A program made the translations under genes and the position numbers. A model generated the notes under the pieces. The model searched no databases and had not been told where the DNA came from. It saw only the letters and a program-made list of their open reading frames with translations. Below are positions 41,837-51,069 of a DNA stretch of 64,000 bases, piece by piece (the first letter of the stretch is position 1; each line of letters starts with the position of its first letter). Location of the stretch: positions 5,146,001 through 5,210,000 of the forward strand of contig NZ_CP097384.1 in assembly GCF_024584705.1 (NCBI RefSeq). Reading direction: 5' to 3'. Source of the DNA: Blastopirellula sp. J2-11. Its GTDB lineage: Bacteria > Planctomycetota > Planctomycetia > Pirellulales > Pirellulaceae.

Positions 41837-42499
41837 CTAGTTCACTTCGGCGGCGGATTCCAGCAGGTAGAAGTCGCTAAAGCTGGCTGCGAACTCCTTT
41901 TTCGTCGAGTTCAACGCGAATACTCCGACCTTCACCTGGGGCAAGAATGGCATTCGCAGCGATGTATGGCGTCGCCATTTCAGGCCATCGCTGCTGAGCC
42001 AAAGATAAATACGATCTCCACGCCGCTCCAAACGCAGCCACATCGGCTCTCCGTTCCAGGGGAGAGTTAGGCCGCCGGCCAATTTTCCCTGTTCGTAGAT
42101 TTCCGCCGATGCGAACGTCGCTTTGGTTTCGCCCACCGCAGATCTCGTCCATCGCAGAAAATTTTTGTCGTCTTGCCAGACCATCAGACCGGCCGCAACG
42201 TAACTGGAGCGGATAAGTCCCGTATTTTCGAGTGGAATAGGGAAGTCGAGTACTCGGGCTTCGATCACAAAATCGCCCTCGACACCGCGCCAAACGCGCG
42301 GGGCCGACGTATCGCCGATGACCGGATTAAGGTTGTGAATCCCTGCGGGAACATGAAACTCCAGCCGCCTGTCGTTTTCCTCAATCGGGCAATCTCCTCG
42401 CGGATCCTCAATCTGGCCCCAATCGGTAATTTCGGCGAACAGCAGGGGCGCCAATGCAGCCCACACCAAAAGTCCTCCAAGCAGCTTCGCAAATCGCAT
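41837..42499 (-). CDS. secreted DUF1349-like (concanavalin-fold) protein
   Basis: 220 residues from the ATG at 42499; the frame is open to 42553. A signal peptide (KLLGGLLVWAALAPLLFA) is cleaved near residue 22. The mature protein has the beta-sandwich pattern of DUF1349 proteins: GDFVIEARVLD, YVAAGLMVWQDDKNFLRWTR, and PMWLRLERRGDRIYLWLSSDG, then VGVFALNSTKKEFAASFSDF. Probably binds carbohydrate at the cell surface. It is divergent from mfd with about 147 bases between the start codons, so the two promoters lie there. Confidence 0.75.
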   Translation of the reverse strand: MRFAKLLGGLLVWAALAPLLFAEITDWGQIEDPRGDCPIEENDRRLEFHVPAGIHNLNPVIGDTSAPRVWRGVEGDFVIEARVLDFPIPLENTGLIRSSYVAAGLMVWQDDKNFLRWTRSAVGETKATFASAEIYEQGKLAGGLTLPWNGEPMWLRLERRGDRIYLWLSSDGLKWRRHTSLRMPFLPQVKVGVFALNSTKKEFAASFSDFYLLESAAEVN

Positions 42500-42646
42500 C
42501 CCTAGGCCCCTTTCTTCGGCGACGGTTGCGCAATCCGCAACTCCTCGATCCATCTACGGAATTGTATCCCTTCTAGTTCAGCAACGCGAAAGTTGGTTCG
42601 CACTTGGCGAAGACGGCCTTCTAGCCGTAGAATTTCCCTGAATCGC

Positions 42647-45600
42647 ATGGCAACTGGGACCTCGCTAGAGTCGGCGGCCGCGCAACTGCGCAGCTTGCCG
42701 CAAGGATTGGCCGAACGCACGGAGTTCCGAGAACTCGTCGCTCAAATCGCCGCAGGGCGAAAGGGGACGATCGAGGGAGTCTGGGGATCGGCCTGCGCAC
42801 TGGTCACGGCCGCGATTGAGCCCGATATTGCCGGGCCTCTGTTGGTTGTCTGCCCGTCTTTGACCGACATTGACGACGTATCCGACGCTTTGCGGACGTT
42901 TAGCAACGCCGATATCGTGCAGTTTCCCGCTTGGGAATCGGACCGCAGCGAACGCCTTTTGCACGACGAGATCTACGGTCGGCGATTGCGGGTCTTAAAG
43001 CAACTGACGCACGGGCCGCAGCCGGCGATCATTGTCACCAGTATCGAAAGCCTGTTGCAGCCGGTTCCGAGCGCGGCGAATGTCGCCGCCAACAGCCGGC
43101 GAGTCAGAGTGGGCGACCAACTGGACGTCGAAGAACTGGCCCAATGGCTCGTTCGGCACAAGTTCCACTCAACCAGCGCCGTCGAACTGCCTGGCGAATT
43201 CTCGCTTCGCGGCGGCATCCTCGACGTATTCGCTCCCGATTGGGAGCAGCCGGCCCGGATTGAGTTGTTTGGGGACGAAGTCGAATCGATTCGCCAATTC
43301 GAGATCGGCACGCAACGAAGTCTGCACCCGCTGGAGACGGTCGAAATCACGGTTTTGCGATACGGCAAAGGGCAGACTGGGCACTTTTCGGACTACCTAC
43401 CAACCGCATCGGTCTGCGTACTGATCGAGTTGGAACGGATGAAGGACTCCGCCGAGCAGTACTTGGATCGTCTGGAGAAGATCGAAGATAAATTTGGCCT
43501 GCACGAAACGTTACAGAAACTGCAGCCGCTCGGTTCGCTCAGTCTCTCAGGCGTCGCCAGCGGCCATCTCGACGCGAGTTTGACGCTTCACTTTGAGTCG
43601 GTCGAACAATTCAGCGGCGACATCGAACGCGTTCGCGGCGAACTGGAGGCGCTCAGCAATGGGCAGGACGTCTACATCATCTGCCAGACCGAGGCCGAAA
43701 TTGATCGGCTGAGCGAGGTTTTCGAGGGAGGCGAACTCCAGAGAAACGGCCGACTCTATTTTGCGCTGGGACGTTTGCCGCAAGGCTTTCGTTACCGCGA
43801 AGAGAGCGTCGTTTTGGTCAGCGGCGATCAGTTGTTCCATCGCGTCCGTCGCCAACGGCCGGCTGCCCGCAAGCTGGGCAAAGTCATCGACAGCTTCCTG
43901 GATCTCCGCAAGGGAGACCTGGTCGTGCATTTGGCGCACGGCATTGGTCGGTATCGCGGGCTGAAAAAGATCGAGAAGCAGCGTCAGGTAGAAGAGCATC
44001 TCGAAATCGAGTTTCACGGCGGGACGAAGGTTTATGTCCCGGCGTCGAAAGTCGAACTGGTGCAAAAGTATGTCGGCGGGTCAAAATCGCGACCTCCGCT
44101 GGCCAAAATCGGCGGCGTTACCTGGCAGAAGCAGAAAAAGGCGGTCGAACAGGCGGTCCACGATCTGGCGGGCGAACTGCTGGAAGTTCAAGCGATGCGT
44201 CGCAGTCGCCCCGGCATCGCATTCTCGGCCGACACTTTGTGGCAGCGCGAATTTGATCTCTCGTTTCCGTATGAAGAGACGACCGATCAGCTGACGGCGA
44301 TCGGCAATATCAAGTTCGACATGGAACAGCCGCGGCCGATGGATCGTCTGCTGTGCGGCGACGTCGGCTTTGGCAAAACGGAAGTCGCCATGCGGGGCGC
44401 GTTCAAAGCGGTCGACAACGGTTATCAAGTGGCGATCCTGGTGCCGACGACGATCCTGGCCGAGCAACACTACAAAAGTCTCCGCGAACGGATGGCCGAA
44501 TTTCCCTTCACCATCGCCAGGCTCAGTCGCTTTGCATCAGCGAAAGAACAGCGTGACGTGGTGAAAGGGTTGAAAGCCGGCACGATCGATATCGTCGTCG
44601 GTACGCATCGGCTGGCGTCGAAAGATGTCAGCTTTCAAAACCTGGGGTTGGTGGTCATCGACGAAGAACAACGCTTTGGCGTCGAGATCAAAGAGCGTCT
44701 GAAACAACTGCGAACCACGGTCGACGTGCTGACGATGACGGCGACGCCGATTCCGCGCACGCTGCATATGTCGCTGGTGGGCGTTCGCGATATCTCGAAT
44801 TTGGAAACGCCGCCGTTGGACCGCGTCGCTGTCGAAACGAAGGTTTCTCGCTGGGGGGACGAGCTGATACGCCACGCGGTGCTGCGAGAACTATCGCGCG
44901 GCGGACAGATCTTTTTCGTCCATAATCGCGTGCAAGACATCGAGTTGATCGCCGCTAAATTGCAGCGAATTGTACCGGAAGCGAAAATCGGCATCGGGCA
45001 CGGCCAAATGGGAGAAGGCGCGCTCGAAAAAGTGATGACCGATTTCATCGCCGGAAAATTTGACCTGCTGCTGGCGACGACCATCGTCGAAAGTGGACTT
45101 GATATTCCGAACGCGAACACCATCTTCATCGACGAAGCAAATCGCTACGGTCTGTCGGAATTGCATCAACTGCGCGGTCGCGTCGGCCGTTACAAGCATC
45201 GCGCCTATTGCTACATGCTGCTGCAACCAGGTCGGCATCTTAGCCCGGTGGCGGCCAAGCGATTGCATGCGATCGAGGAGTTCAGCCACATGGGCGCGGG
45301 GTTCGCCATCTCGATGCGCGACTTGGAAATCCGGGGCGCCGGCAACATTCTCGGCACGCAACAAAGCGGCCACATCGCGACGGTCGGCTACGAGCTCTAT
45401 TGTCAACTGCTGGAAACGGCCGTTCGCCGCATGAAGCGAATGCCGCCGAAAATGACGATCGATGTCGATGTCGACCTGCCGGGCGCAGCCTATTTGCCGG
45501 ATGACTATGTCAACGATATGCGACAAAAGATTGATCTCTATCGCCGCATGACGCGCGTTGCTAGCGACGAGGACCTGACCAATCTGAAGGAAGAGATGCA

Positions 45601-45880
45601 GGATCGATTTGGACCGTTCCCCGATCCCGTCGAACGCATGCTGCGGATGACCGAGATCAAGCTCGACGCCGCGTTCTGGCAGATCAACGCGATCTTTCTC
45701 GAAGAAGAGTATCTAGTTCTGCAATATTCTGACCGCGGGCGAGTCGAGCAGCTAGCTCGCCTGCGCGGGCGTAACTTTCGGATTGTTGATGACAAAAGCG
45801 TCTATGTCCCCCTGAAGTCGAGTGAACAGGACGCCGACGCTATCATCCACAAAACGAAATCTATATTGCGGCCGAGTTGA
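42647..45880 (+). CDS. mfd: transcription-repair coupling factor Mfd
   Basis: 1077 residues. It removes stalled RNA polymerase at DNA lesions and recruits UvrA. The UvrB-like N-terminal module is followed by the RNA polymerase-interacting CarD-like domain (KGDLVVHLAHGIGRYRGL), then RecG-like helicase domains with Walker A GDVGFGKTEV, the DEEQ motif II, TATPIPRTL and the RecG-homology LRGRVGR. The TRCF C-terminal domain (VDLPGAAYLPDDYV) is complete. The frame is open to 42593, but the ATG at 42647 fits the usual N-terminus. It overlaps the next open frame by four bases at TTGA. Confidence 0.96.
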   Translation: MATGTSLESAAAQLRSLPQGLAERTEFRELVAQIAAGRKGTIEGVWGSACALVTAAIEPDIAGPLLVVCPSLTDIDDVSDALRTFSNADIVQFPAWESDRSERLLHDEIYGRRLRVLKQLTHGPQPAIIVTSIESLLQPVPSAANVAANSRRVRVGDQLDVEELAQWLVRHKFHSTSAVELPGEFSLRGGILDVFAPDWEQPARIELFGDEVESIRQFEIGTQRSLHPLETVEITVLRYGKGQTGHFSDYLPTASVCVLIELERMKDSAEQYLDRLEKIEDKFGLHETLQKLQPLGSLSLSGVASGHLDASLTLHFESVEQFSGDIERVRGELEALSNGQDVYIICQTEAEIDRLSEVFEGGELQRNGRLYFALGRLPQGFRYREESVVLVSGDQLFHRVRRQRPAARKLGKVIDSFLDLRKGDLVVHLAHGIGRYRGLKKIEKQRQVEEHLEIEFHGGTKVYVPASKVELVQKYVGGSKSRPPLAKIGGVTWQKQKKAVEQAVHDLAGELLEVQAMRRSRPGIAFSADTLWQREFDLSFPYEETTDQLTAIGNIKFDMEQPRPMDRLLCGDVGFGKTEVAMRGAFKAVDNGYQVAILVPTTILAEQHYKSLRERMAEFPFTIARLSRFASAKEQRDVVKGLKAGTIDIVVGTHRLASKDVSFQNLGLVVIDEEQRFGVEIKERLKQLRTTVDVLTMTATPIPRTLHMSLVGVRDISNLETPPLDRVAVETKVSRWGDELIRHAVLRELSRGGQIFFVHNRVQDIELIAAKLQRIVPEAKIGIGHGQMGEGALEKVMTDFIAGKFDLLLATTIVESGLDIPNANTIFIDEANRYGLSELHQLRGRVGRYKHRAYCYMLLQPGRHLSPVAAKRLHAIEEFSHMGAGFAISMRDLEIRGAGNILGTQQSGHIATVGYELYCQLLETAVRRMKRMPPKMTIDVDVDLPGAAYLPDDYVNDMRQKIDLYRRMTRVASDEDLTNLKEEMQDRFGPFPDPVERMLRMTEIKLDAAFWQINAIFLEEEYLVLQYSDRGRVEQLARLRGRNFRIVDDKSVYVPLKSSEQDADAIIHKTKSILRPS

Positions 45881-45975
45881 TCTCTTTCTATTATCGCGCC
45901 CCCTCAATAGATTCGCTATTGAGATTCGCCAGCCAAACTCGCTCGGGCCAGATAGCCGCCTGCACGGAGGGTTCC

Positions 45976-47649
45976 TTGATCCGCCGCAGTTCGATCTACA
46001 TTTTCCTCACGGCGTTCGCATTGTCGACGTTCGGCTCCTTCCCTTGGTGCGCCAAGACTGCGCAACTGCATGCGCAGGGAAGCACCTTTCGTTCTTGGTT
46101 GCCGTGGGGCGGCAAAAGCACAAGCGATGATGCGCCGGTCGATCCGTTTAAAAACCGCGGAGGATCTGCAACGCCCGACTATCGCGTCGCTGCTGCGCCC
46201 GGCGCGAATGCGCCTACGTCGACGCCGACAACGGCGCCGCTCCCCTATCCGAGCAATCCCTATGGCGCCCCCGGCTACACGCAGCCAAGCCGCCGCGCGG
46301 TGACGACGCAAATCGGAGACCAGCCCAGCACGCCGACCGGCGCCGAGGCGCATTCCGCCAACTACACCAACGCCACAACGCAGCCTTGGCGAGAATATCA
46401 ACAAGGAGCGGCGGCATGGTCCAATCAATCGCAACCTGTCGCAACGAATCCACCGCCGCAAAACGGCTATCCGCCCCGACAAGTCGCGCCGCAGCCTGCG
46501 GCGCAACCGAGTCCCTATCGCCAGAGCCAGTATGGGCAAAGCCAATACGCGCCGCCTGTCGCGAATCAATATCCGCCGGCGCAAGCTGCGAACAACACGC
46601 CGCCGGCGACCGAGCCGGCTCCCCAAAGGGTCAACGATGACAAGCTGTTCGTCCCGGCGCGCATCATCGCGTTAGTCGGCGGTCAGCCGATTTTGGCGGG
46701 GGATATTCTCGGACCGGTCAATCAAGCGTTGGAGAAAAGAATCGCCGAGCTGCCGCCGGAACAGCGCGAGCAGGTTACCGAGGAGATCCTGGAGCAACAG
46801 CGTCAAATGGCGCTGCGTGAGATGCTGCCGGGACTGATCGACACCAAAATGGTCTATCTCGATTTCATTCGGACGATTCCGCCTGACAAGCTGTCCGAGA
46901 TGCAAGGACACCTAGACAGTCAATACGCCGAGTTCCAGATGCAAAACGATTTGGATAAGTATGAAGTCCACACGCCGGCCGAGCTTGATATCGTGTTACG
47001 GAAAGAAGGCTCTTCCTTGGAAAAGCAGAAGCGTCTGTTTCTGGAGCAGATCATTGCGAGCCAACAATTGAAGACGCACGTCAAACCGAACACCGAAGTC
47101 AGCCATCAGCAAATGCTGGACTACTACCACGAGCACACGGCCGACTACGAAAGTCCGGCTCGCGCTAAATGGGAACAATTGATGGTCCGGTTTGATAAGT
47201 TTTCGAGCAAAGCGGAAGCCGAGCAAGCGATCGCCGAAATGGGGAATCAGGTCCTGCGCGGGGCGCCGTTGGACGCTGTCGCCAAGAAGGAATCGCAATG
47301 CTTCCGCGCTTCGGAAGGGGGGCTCTATGACTGGACCACCCGCAACAGTCTGAAAAACGAGACCATCAACGCGGCCATCTTTTCGCTACCGACCAACCGG
47401 CTGAGCCAGATTATCGAATCGCCGGAAGGCTACCATATTGTGCGTGTTCTTGAGCGCGAGGAGGCGTCGATTAAGCCGTTTCGTGATACGCAACAAGAAA
47501 TTAAAGAAAAGATTCGGCGTCAACGCGCCAACCAGGCGCAGCAGGACTATTTCGCCGACGTCCGCAAACGGACCCAAATCTGGACGATCTTTGACGAAGA
47601 GAAGGGGGCCCAAACTGCGTCATCCGATTCTTCGGAACAACGGCGTTAA
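45976..47649 (+). CDS. exported parvulin-type peptidyl-prolyl isomerase with Pro/Gln-rich linker
   Basis: 557 residues from a TTG at 45976 with GGAGGG five bases upstream; this start puts a basic start and hydrophobic signal sequence first (IRRSSIYIFLTAFALSTF). A longer frame reaches back to 45877 at the mfd stop. Residues about 60-220 are a low-complexity Pro/Gln/Ala/Tyr linker. A SurA-like N-terminal region follows (ALVGGQPILAGDILGPVNQA), then a parvulin domain near residues 395-490 (ARAKWEQLMVRFDKF, ASEGGLYDWTTRNSL, ESPEGYHIVRVLEREEA). It likely folds outer-membrane or surface proteins. Confidence 0.85.
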   Translation: MIRRSSIYIFLTAFALSTFGSFPWCAKTAQLHAQGSTFRSWLPWGGKSTSDDAPVDPFKNRGGSATPDYRVAAAPGANAPTSTPTTAPLPYPSNPYGAPGYTQPSRRAVTTQIGDQPSTPTGAEAHSANYTNATTQPWREYQQGAAAWSNQSQPVATNPPPQNGYPPRQVAPQPAAQPSPYRQSQYGQSQYAPPVANQYPPAQAANNTPPATEPAPQRVNDDKLFVPARIIALVGGQPILAGDILGPVNQALEKRIAELPPEQREQVTEEILEQQRQMALREMLPGLIDTKMVYLDFIRTIPPDKLSEMQGHLDSQYAEFQMQNDLDKYEVHTPAELDIVLRKEGSSLEKQKRLFLEQIIASQQLKTHVKPNTEVSHQQMLDYYHEHTADYESPARAKWEQLMVRFDKFSSKAEAEQAIAEMGNQVLRGAPLDAVAKKESQCFRASEGGLYDWTTRNSLKNETINAAIFSLPTNRLSQIIESPEGYHIVRVLEREEASIKPFRDTQQEIKEKIRRQRANQAQQDYFADVRKRTQIWTIFDEEKGAQTASSDSSEQRR

Positions 47650-47881
47650 TCTGACAGCATAAGCACGGCTAATATCGCCAGCCGCTGGCAGCCCTCCTCG
47701 TCTCGATCCAGGCAGGGCTGTAGAATTAGCGGTAGTGCGGTTATCTGCGGCGGCGAATTCCGCCTTCAGCTATTTTGCCGACCGCATGCATCGGGTAGAG
47801 TATCTCTCACCTATGCTTTCACATCCATGCGACGCCAATTGGGCGCCGCACGTCGCTTTTGATGACGAAGAGGAGCCGTCG

Positions 47882-49171
47882 ATGACTGAGGTCGCCCATC
47901 TACGTGTTCGCGATACCGAGATCGAATTACCGATCGTCGAGGGAACGGAGCAAGAGACTGCCGTCGACATCAGCAAGTTACGAGCTGAAACTGGCTTTAT
48001 TACGCTGGACGACGGCTACGTAAATACCGGTTCGACCACGAGCAAGATTACGTATCTCGACGGTGAGGCCGGCATTCTGCGATATCGTGGTTACCCGATC
48101 GAGCAACTTGCCGGAAACTGCGACTTTGTCGAAGTCATGTATCTGCTGATCTACGGCGAACTGCCGACGGAAGCGCAGATCATGGACTTCCGCAAGTCGA
48201 TTCGCCGACACACGATGCTGCACGAGGATATGCGGTCGTTCTACGATGGCTTTCCGCGCGACGCTCATCCGATGGCGATTCTCAGTTCGGTGGTCAGCGG
48301 TCTGTCGACGTTCTACCAAGATTCGCTCGACCCGCACGATCCGCGGCAGGTCGAAGTGTCGATCCATCGCTTGTTGGCGAAACTGCCTACGATCGCCGCC
48401 TACAGCTTCAAGAAATCGGTCGGTCAGCCGTTCATCTATCCGCAAAACGACCTGTCGTACTGCGAAAACTTCCTGCAGATGATGTTTGCTGTTCCCAGCG
48501 AACCGTTCCACGTTGATCCGGACTTCGTCAGCGCACTCAATCTGCTGCTGATCGTCCATGCCGATCACGAACAGAACTGCAGCACGTCGACGGTCCGCAT
48601 GGTCGGTTCGGCAGACGCGAATCTGTTTGCGTCGATTTCGGCAGGCATCAGCGCCTTGTGGGGTCCGCTGCATGGCGGCGCCAATGAGGCGGTCGTTTCG
48701 ATGCTTGAAAAGATCATCGCGGACGACATGAACGTCGAAAAATATGTCAAGCTGGCGAAGGATAAAACCAGCAAGTTCCGCCTGATGGGCTTCGGCCACC
48801 GCGTCTATAAGAACTTTGACCCGCGGGCCACGATCATCAAAAAGGCGTGCGACACGCTGTTGGCCAAGCTGGCGATCAAAGATCCGATCTTTGAAGTCGC
48901 CCAGCGGCTCGAGACCGCCGCGCTCAACGACGAGTACTTTATCGAGCGGAAGTTGTACCCCAACGTCGACTTCTACTCAGGCGTTATTTATCGTGCGATC
49001 GGCATTCCGGTGCAGATGTTTACCGTGCTGTTTGCGATCGGACGTTTGCCGGGCTGGATCGCCCACTGGAAAGAAATGCAAGGCTCGCCTTCGAAACGAA
49101 TTTGCCGGCCGCGTCAGATTTATACCGGGCCGACCGAACGAGAATTCGTTCCGCTCGAAAAACGAGGCTAA
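47882..49171 (+). CDS. gltA: citrate synthase
   Basis: 429 residues from the ATG at 47882 with GAGGAG nine bases upstream; the frame is open to 47735. It condenses acetyl-CoA with oxaloacetate at the start of the TCA cycle. HADHEQNCSTSTVR carries a catalytic His, GPLHGGANEAV the second, and GFGHRVYKNFDPRA the catalytic Asp region. The length and N-terminal extension match the allosteric hexameric type of Gram-negative bacteria. A strong terminator follows at 49203. Confidence 0.97.
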   Translation: MTEVAHLRVRDTEIELPIVEGTEQETAVDISKLRAETGFITLDDGYVNTGSTTSKITYLDGEAGILRYRGYPIEQLAGNCDFVEVMYLLIYGELPTEAQIMDFRKSIRRHTMLHEDMRSFYDGFPRDAHPMAILSSVVSGLSTFYQDSLDPHDPRQVEVSIHRLLAKLPTIAAYSFKKSVGQPFIYPQNDLSYCENFLQMMFAVPSEPFHVDPDFVSALNLLLIVHADHEQNCSTSTVRMVGSADANLFASISAGISALWGPLHGGANEAVVSMLEKIIADDMNVEKYVKLAKDKTSKFRLMGFGHRVYKNFDPRATIIKKACDTLLAKLAIKDPIFEVAQRLETAALNDEYFIERKLYPNVDFYSGVIYRAIGIPVQMFTVLFAIGRLPGWIAHWKEMQGSPSKRICRPRQIYTGPTEREFVPLEKRG

Positions 49172-49202
49172 GCCCGAGCTCTCGTTTCTATCCTCAATTC
49201 CC

Positions 49203-49233
49203 ACGCCAAGCGTTTTATCGCTTGGCGTTTTTT
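49203..49233 (+). terminator. rho-independent terminator of citrate synthase gene
   Basis: ACGCCAAGCG, a TTTTAT loop, CGCTTGGCGT and TTTTTT. Perfect stem. Confidence 0.93.
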
Positions 49234-49267
49234 GTTTGGCGAGCGCCGGTTAGAAATAGGTTCGCCG

Positions 49268-49462
49268 TTACTCTTCGCCGCCGACAACGGCGCCGCCAAT
49301 CATCATCACGACGCCTAATGCGATCGCGCCCAAACGAATGCCGATGCCCGGCAAGGGGCCCCACATGTCGACCCAGCTCAGCAAGATGAACTCCATGCCG
49401 ACCATGTTCAACAGGAATGAACCGGCGCCCAACATCACCAACGTTCCTCCCAATCCACCCAT
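49268..49462 (-). CDS. small membrane protein, two hydrophobic segments
   Basis: 64 residues from the ATG at 49462, with GGGGGA eight bases upstream; the frame is open to 49534. Two hydrophobic stretches (TLVMLGAGSFLLNMVGMEFI and GIRLGAIALGVVMMIGGAVV) frame a WVDMWGPLP loop. No family is recognised, although similar tiny two-helix proteins are common in planctomycetes. It converges on the citrate synthase terminator. Confidence 0.65.
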   Translation of the reverse strand: MGGLGGTLVMLGAGSFLLNMVGMEFILLSWVDMWGPLPGIGIRLGAIALGVVMMIGGAVVGGEE

Positions 49463-49589
49463 CGTTTTGTCCCCCGAATAAGAGAATACAAAAGAGTCGA
49501 AAAAGCTGTGACTAGCAACAGATTGCCGACACACCCCAGAGGGGTGCGTCGCAACGCTAAGTTACCCTTTCGGCAACTCTCAGGCAAAC

Positions 49590-49628
49590 AAAAAAAATGG
49601 CCGCTGCGGATCACTCCGCGGCGGCCAT
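49590..49628 (-). terminator. rho-independent terminator of the minus-strand oxidoreductase
   Basis: On the minus strand ATGGCCGCCGCGGA, four bases and TCCGCAGCGGCCAT, then TTTTTTTTG. Lies 27 bases after the oxidoreductase stop. Confidence 0.9.
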
Positions 49629-49654
49629 GAAAATCATCAGAGGCTGTTGATCGG

Positions 49655-50962
49655 TTACAGCGTCCAGCCTTTGCGATATTCCTTGTGGATCAGGTCCTGG
49701 GCCTGCGGGTTGTTGTTGGTGACCTTCAGGTTTTCGGCGTCCCATTCGATCTTTTCACCGCTGCGGTAGGCGACCGTTCCCAGCAACACCGCTTCGCTCA
49801 AAGCTCCTGAATAATCGAAGTTGCAAGTGGTCGGCCCGCCGGTGCGAATCGCCTGCAGCCATTCCTGGTGGTGACCGATCGAGTCGGGGATCGTTTGCTC
49901 GGGCGGCGTAAAGTCGACCATCTCGCCCTCCTTGAAAACGTAGTGTTGGCCGTAGTTTGACAACACCATCCCCTTGTCGCCGATAAACAACTGGCCACTG
50001 CCCCAGTTCATCGGTTTCCCCTCTTTGTCTTTGAGCTTACCGAGCTCTTCAGGACGTTTTCCCCCGTCGTACCAGGTCAAATGGACCGGCGCCTTGTCAC
50101 CGCGGGCCGGATATTGATAGTCGGCGACGCACCAGCTGGGACAGCCGACCGGATCCACTTCGGGCCCCGTGGCCGAAACGCTTTCTGGATGTTTCAGATC
50201 AAGCGCCCAGTGAACCAAATCGACGTAATGGCAAGCCATGTCGCCAAACGTTCCGGTTCCGTAGTCCCAGAACCGGCGCCAGTTGGCCGGATGCACTTTT
50301 TCGCTGTAGGGACGCTCTGGCGCACAACCGAGAAACAAATCCCAGTTCAAGTTCTTGGGGGCCGCTTTGCCAAACGCGTATTGGCCGTCTCCCCAACCTT
50401 TGCCGACCCAGACATGAGCGCGGCCGATATTGCCGATGATGCCGGAGTTGAGCAGTTCGACGACTCGACGATAGTTGTTGGTCGCGTGAATCTGCGTCCC
50501 CATCTGGGTCACAAGCTTGTTTTCTTTCGCCAAGTTCGAGACGGTGCGGGCCTCATAAACCGTGTGCGTCAGCGGCTTTTCGCAGTAGACATGCTTATTC
50601 AACCGCAGCGCCATTGCAGAGGCCGGCGCATGACTATGGTCGGCGGTGCTAACAACAACCGCGTCAATTTTGTCCGCTTCTTTTTCTAGCATGACGCGGT
50701 AGTCGGCGTACCCATTGGAGCCCAACTTCTTGGTCGCCTTTTCTAAGTAATTGGAATCGACGTCGGCCAATGCGACGAAGTTTTCGCTCGCACATCCTGA
50801 CAAGTTGGCGCTGGCGCGGTTAGCGACGCCGATGCCGGCCAGATTCAGCTTTTCATTGGGCGACTTCGATTCGGCGGCGGCAAGTTGTGAATAGAATCCA
50901 ATGCCGGACACAGCGGCCGAGGTGGCGACCAGGAACCGACGGCGAGAAGTTCGCAGCGACAT
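49655..50962 (-). CDS. Gfo/Idh/MocA family oxidoreductase with Tat signal (second copy)
   Basis: 435 residues. The Tat motif SRRRFLVAT opens a signal peptide that ends AAAESKSP near residue 32. NAD(P)-binding LAGIGVANRA replaces the usual GxGxxG, and EKPL is the catalytic motif. The C-terminal half has the usual beta-sheet domain with DWALDLKHPESVSATGPEVD-type sequence. GGAG precedes the ATG. Compared with the copy at 5506 it belongs to a different subfamily (CEKPLTHTV, THSHAP-like). It is probably secreted and acts on a sugar derivative. Confidence 0.9.
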   Translation of the reverse strand: MSLRTSRRRFLVATSAAVSGIGFYSQLAAAESKSPNEKLNLAGIGVANRASANLSGCASENFVALADVDSNYLEKATKKLGSNGYADYRVMLEKEADKIDAVVVSTADHSHAPASAMALRLNKHVYCEKPLTHTVYEARTVSNLAKENKLVTQMGTQIHATNNYRRVVELLNSGIIGNIGRAHVWVGKGWGDGQYAFGKAAPKNLNWDLFLGCAPERPYSEKVHPANWRRFWDYGTGTFGDMACHYVDLVHWALDLKHPESVSATGPEVDPVGCPSWCVADYQYPARGDKAPVHLTWYDGGKRPEELGKLKDKEGKPMNWGSGQLFIGDKGMVLSNYGQHYVFKEGEMVDFTPPEQTIPDSIGHHQEWLQAIRTGGPTTCNFDYSGALSEAVLLGTVAYRSGEKIEWDAENLKVTNNNPQAQDLIHKEYRKGWTL

Positions 50963-51069
50963 GACGTGGATCTCCGAGGTGGGAAAGGGGGGAATAGTCG
51001 TATTGAAGCAGACTTCGATTCACGATGCAAAATTGCGCACATGATTCCCGCAATTCCGCAACGACCGTA

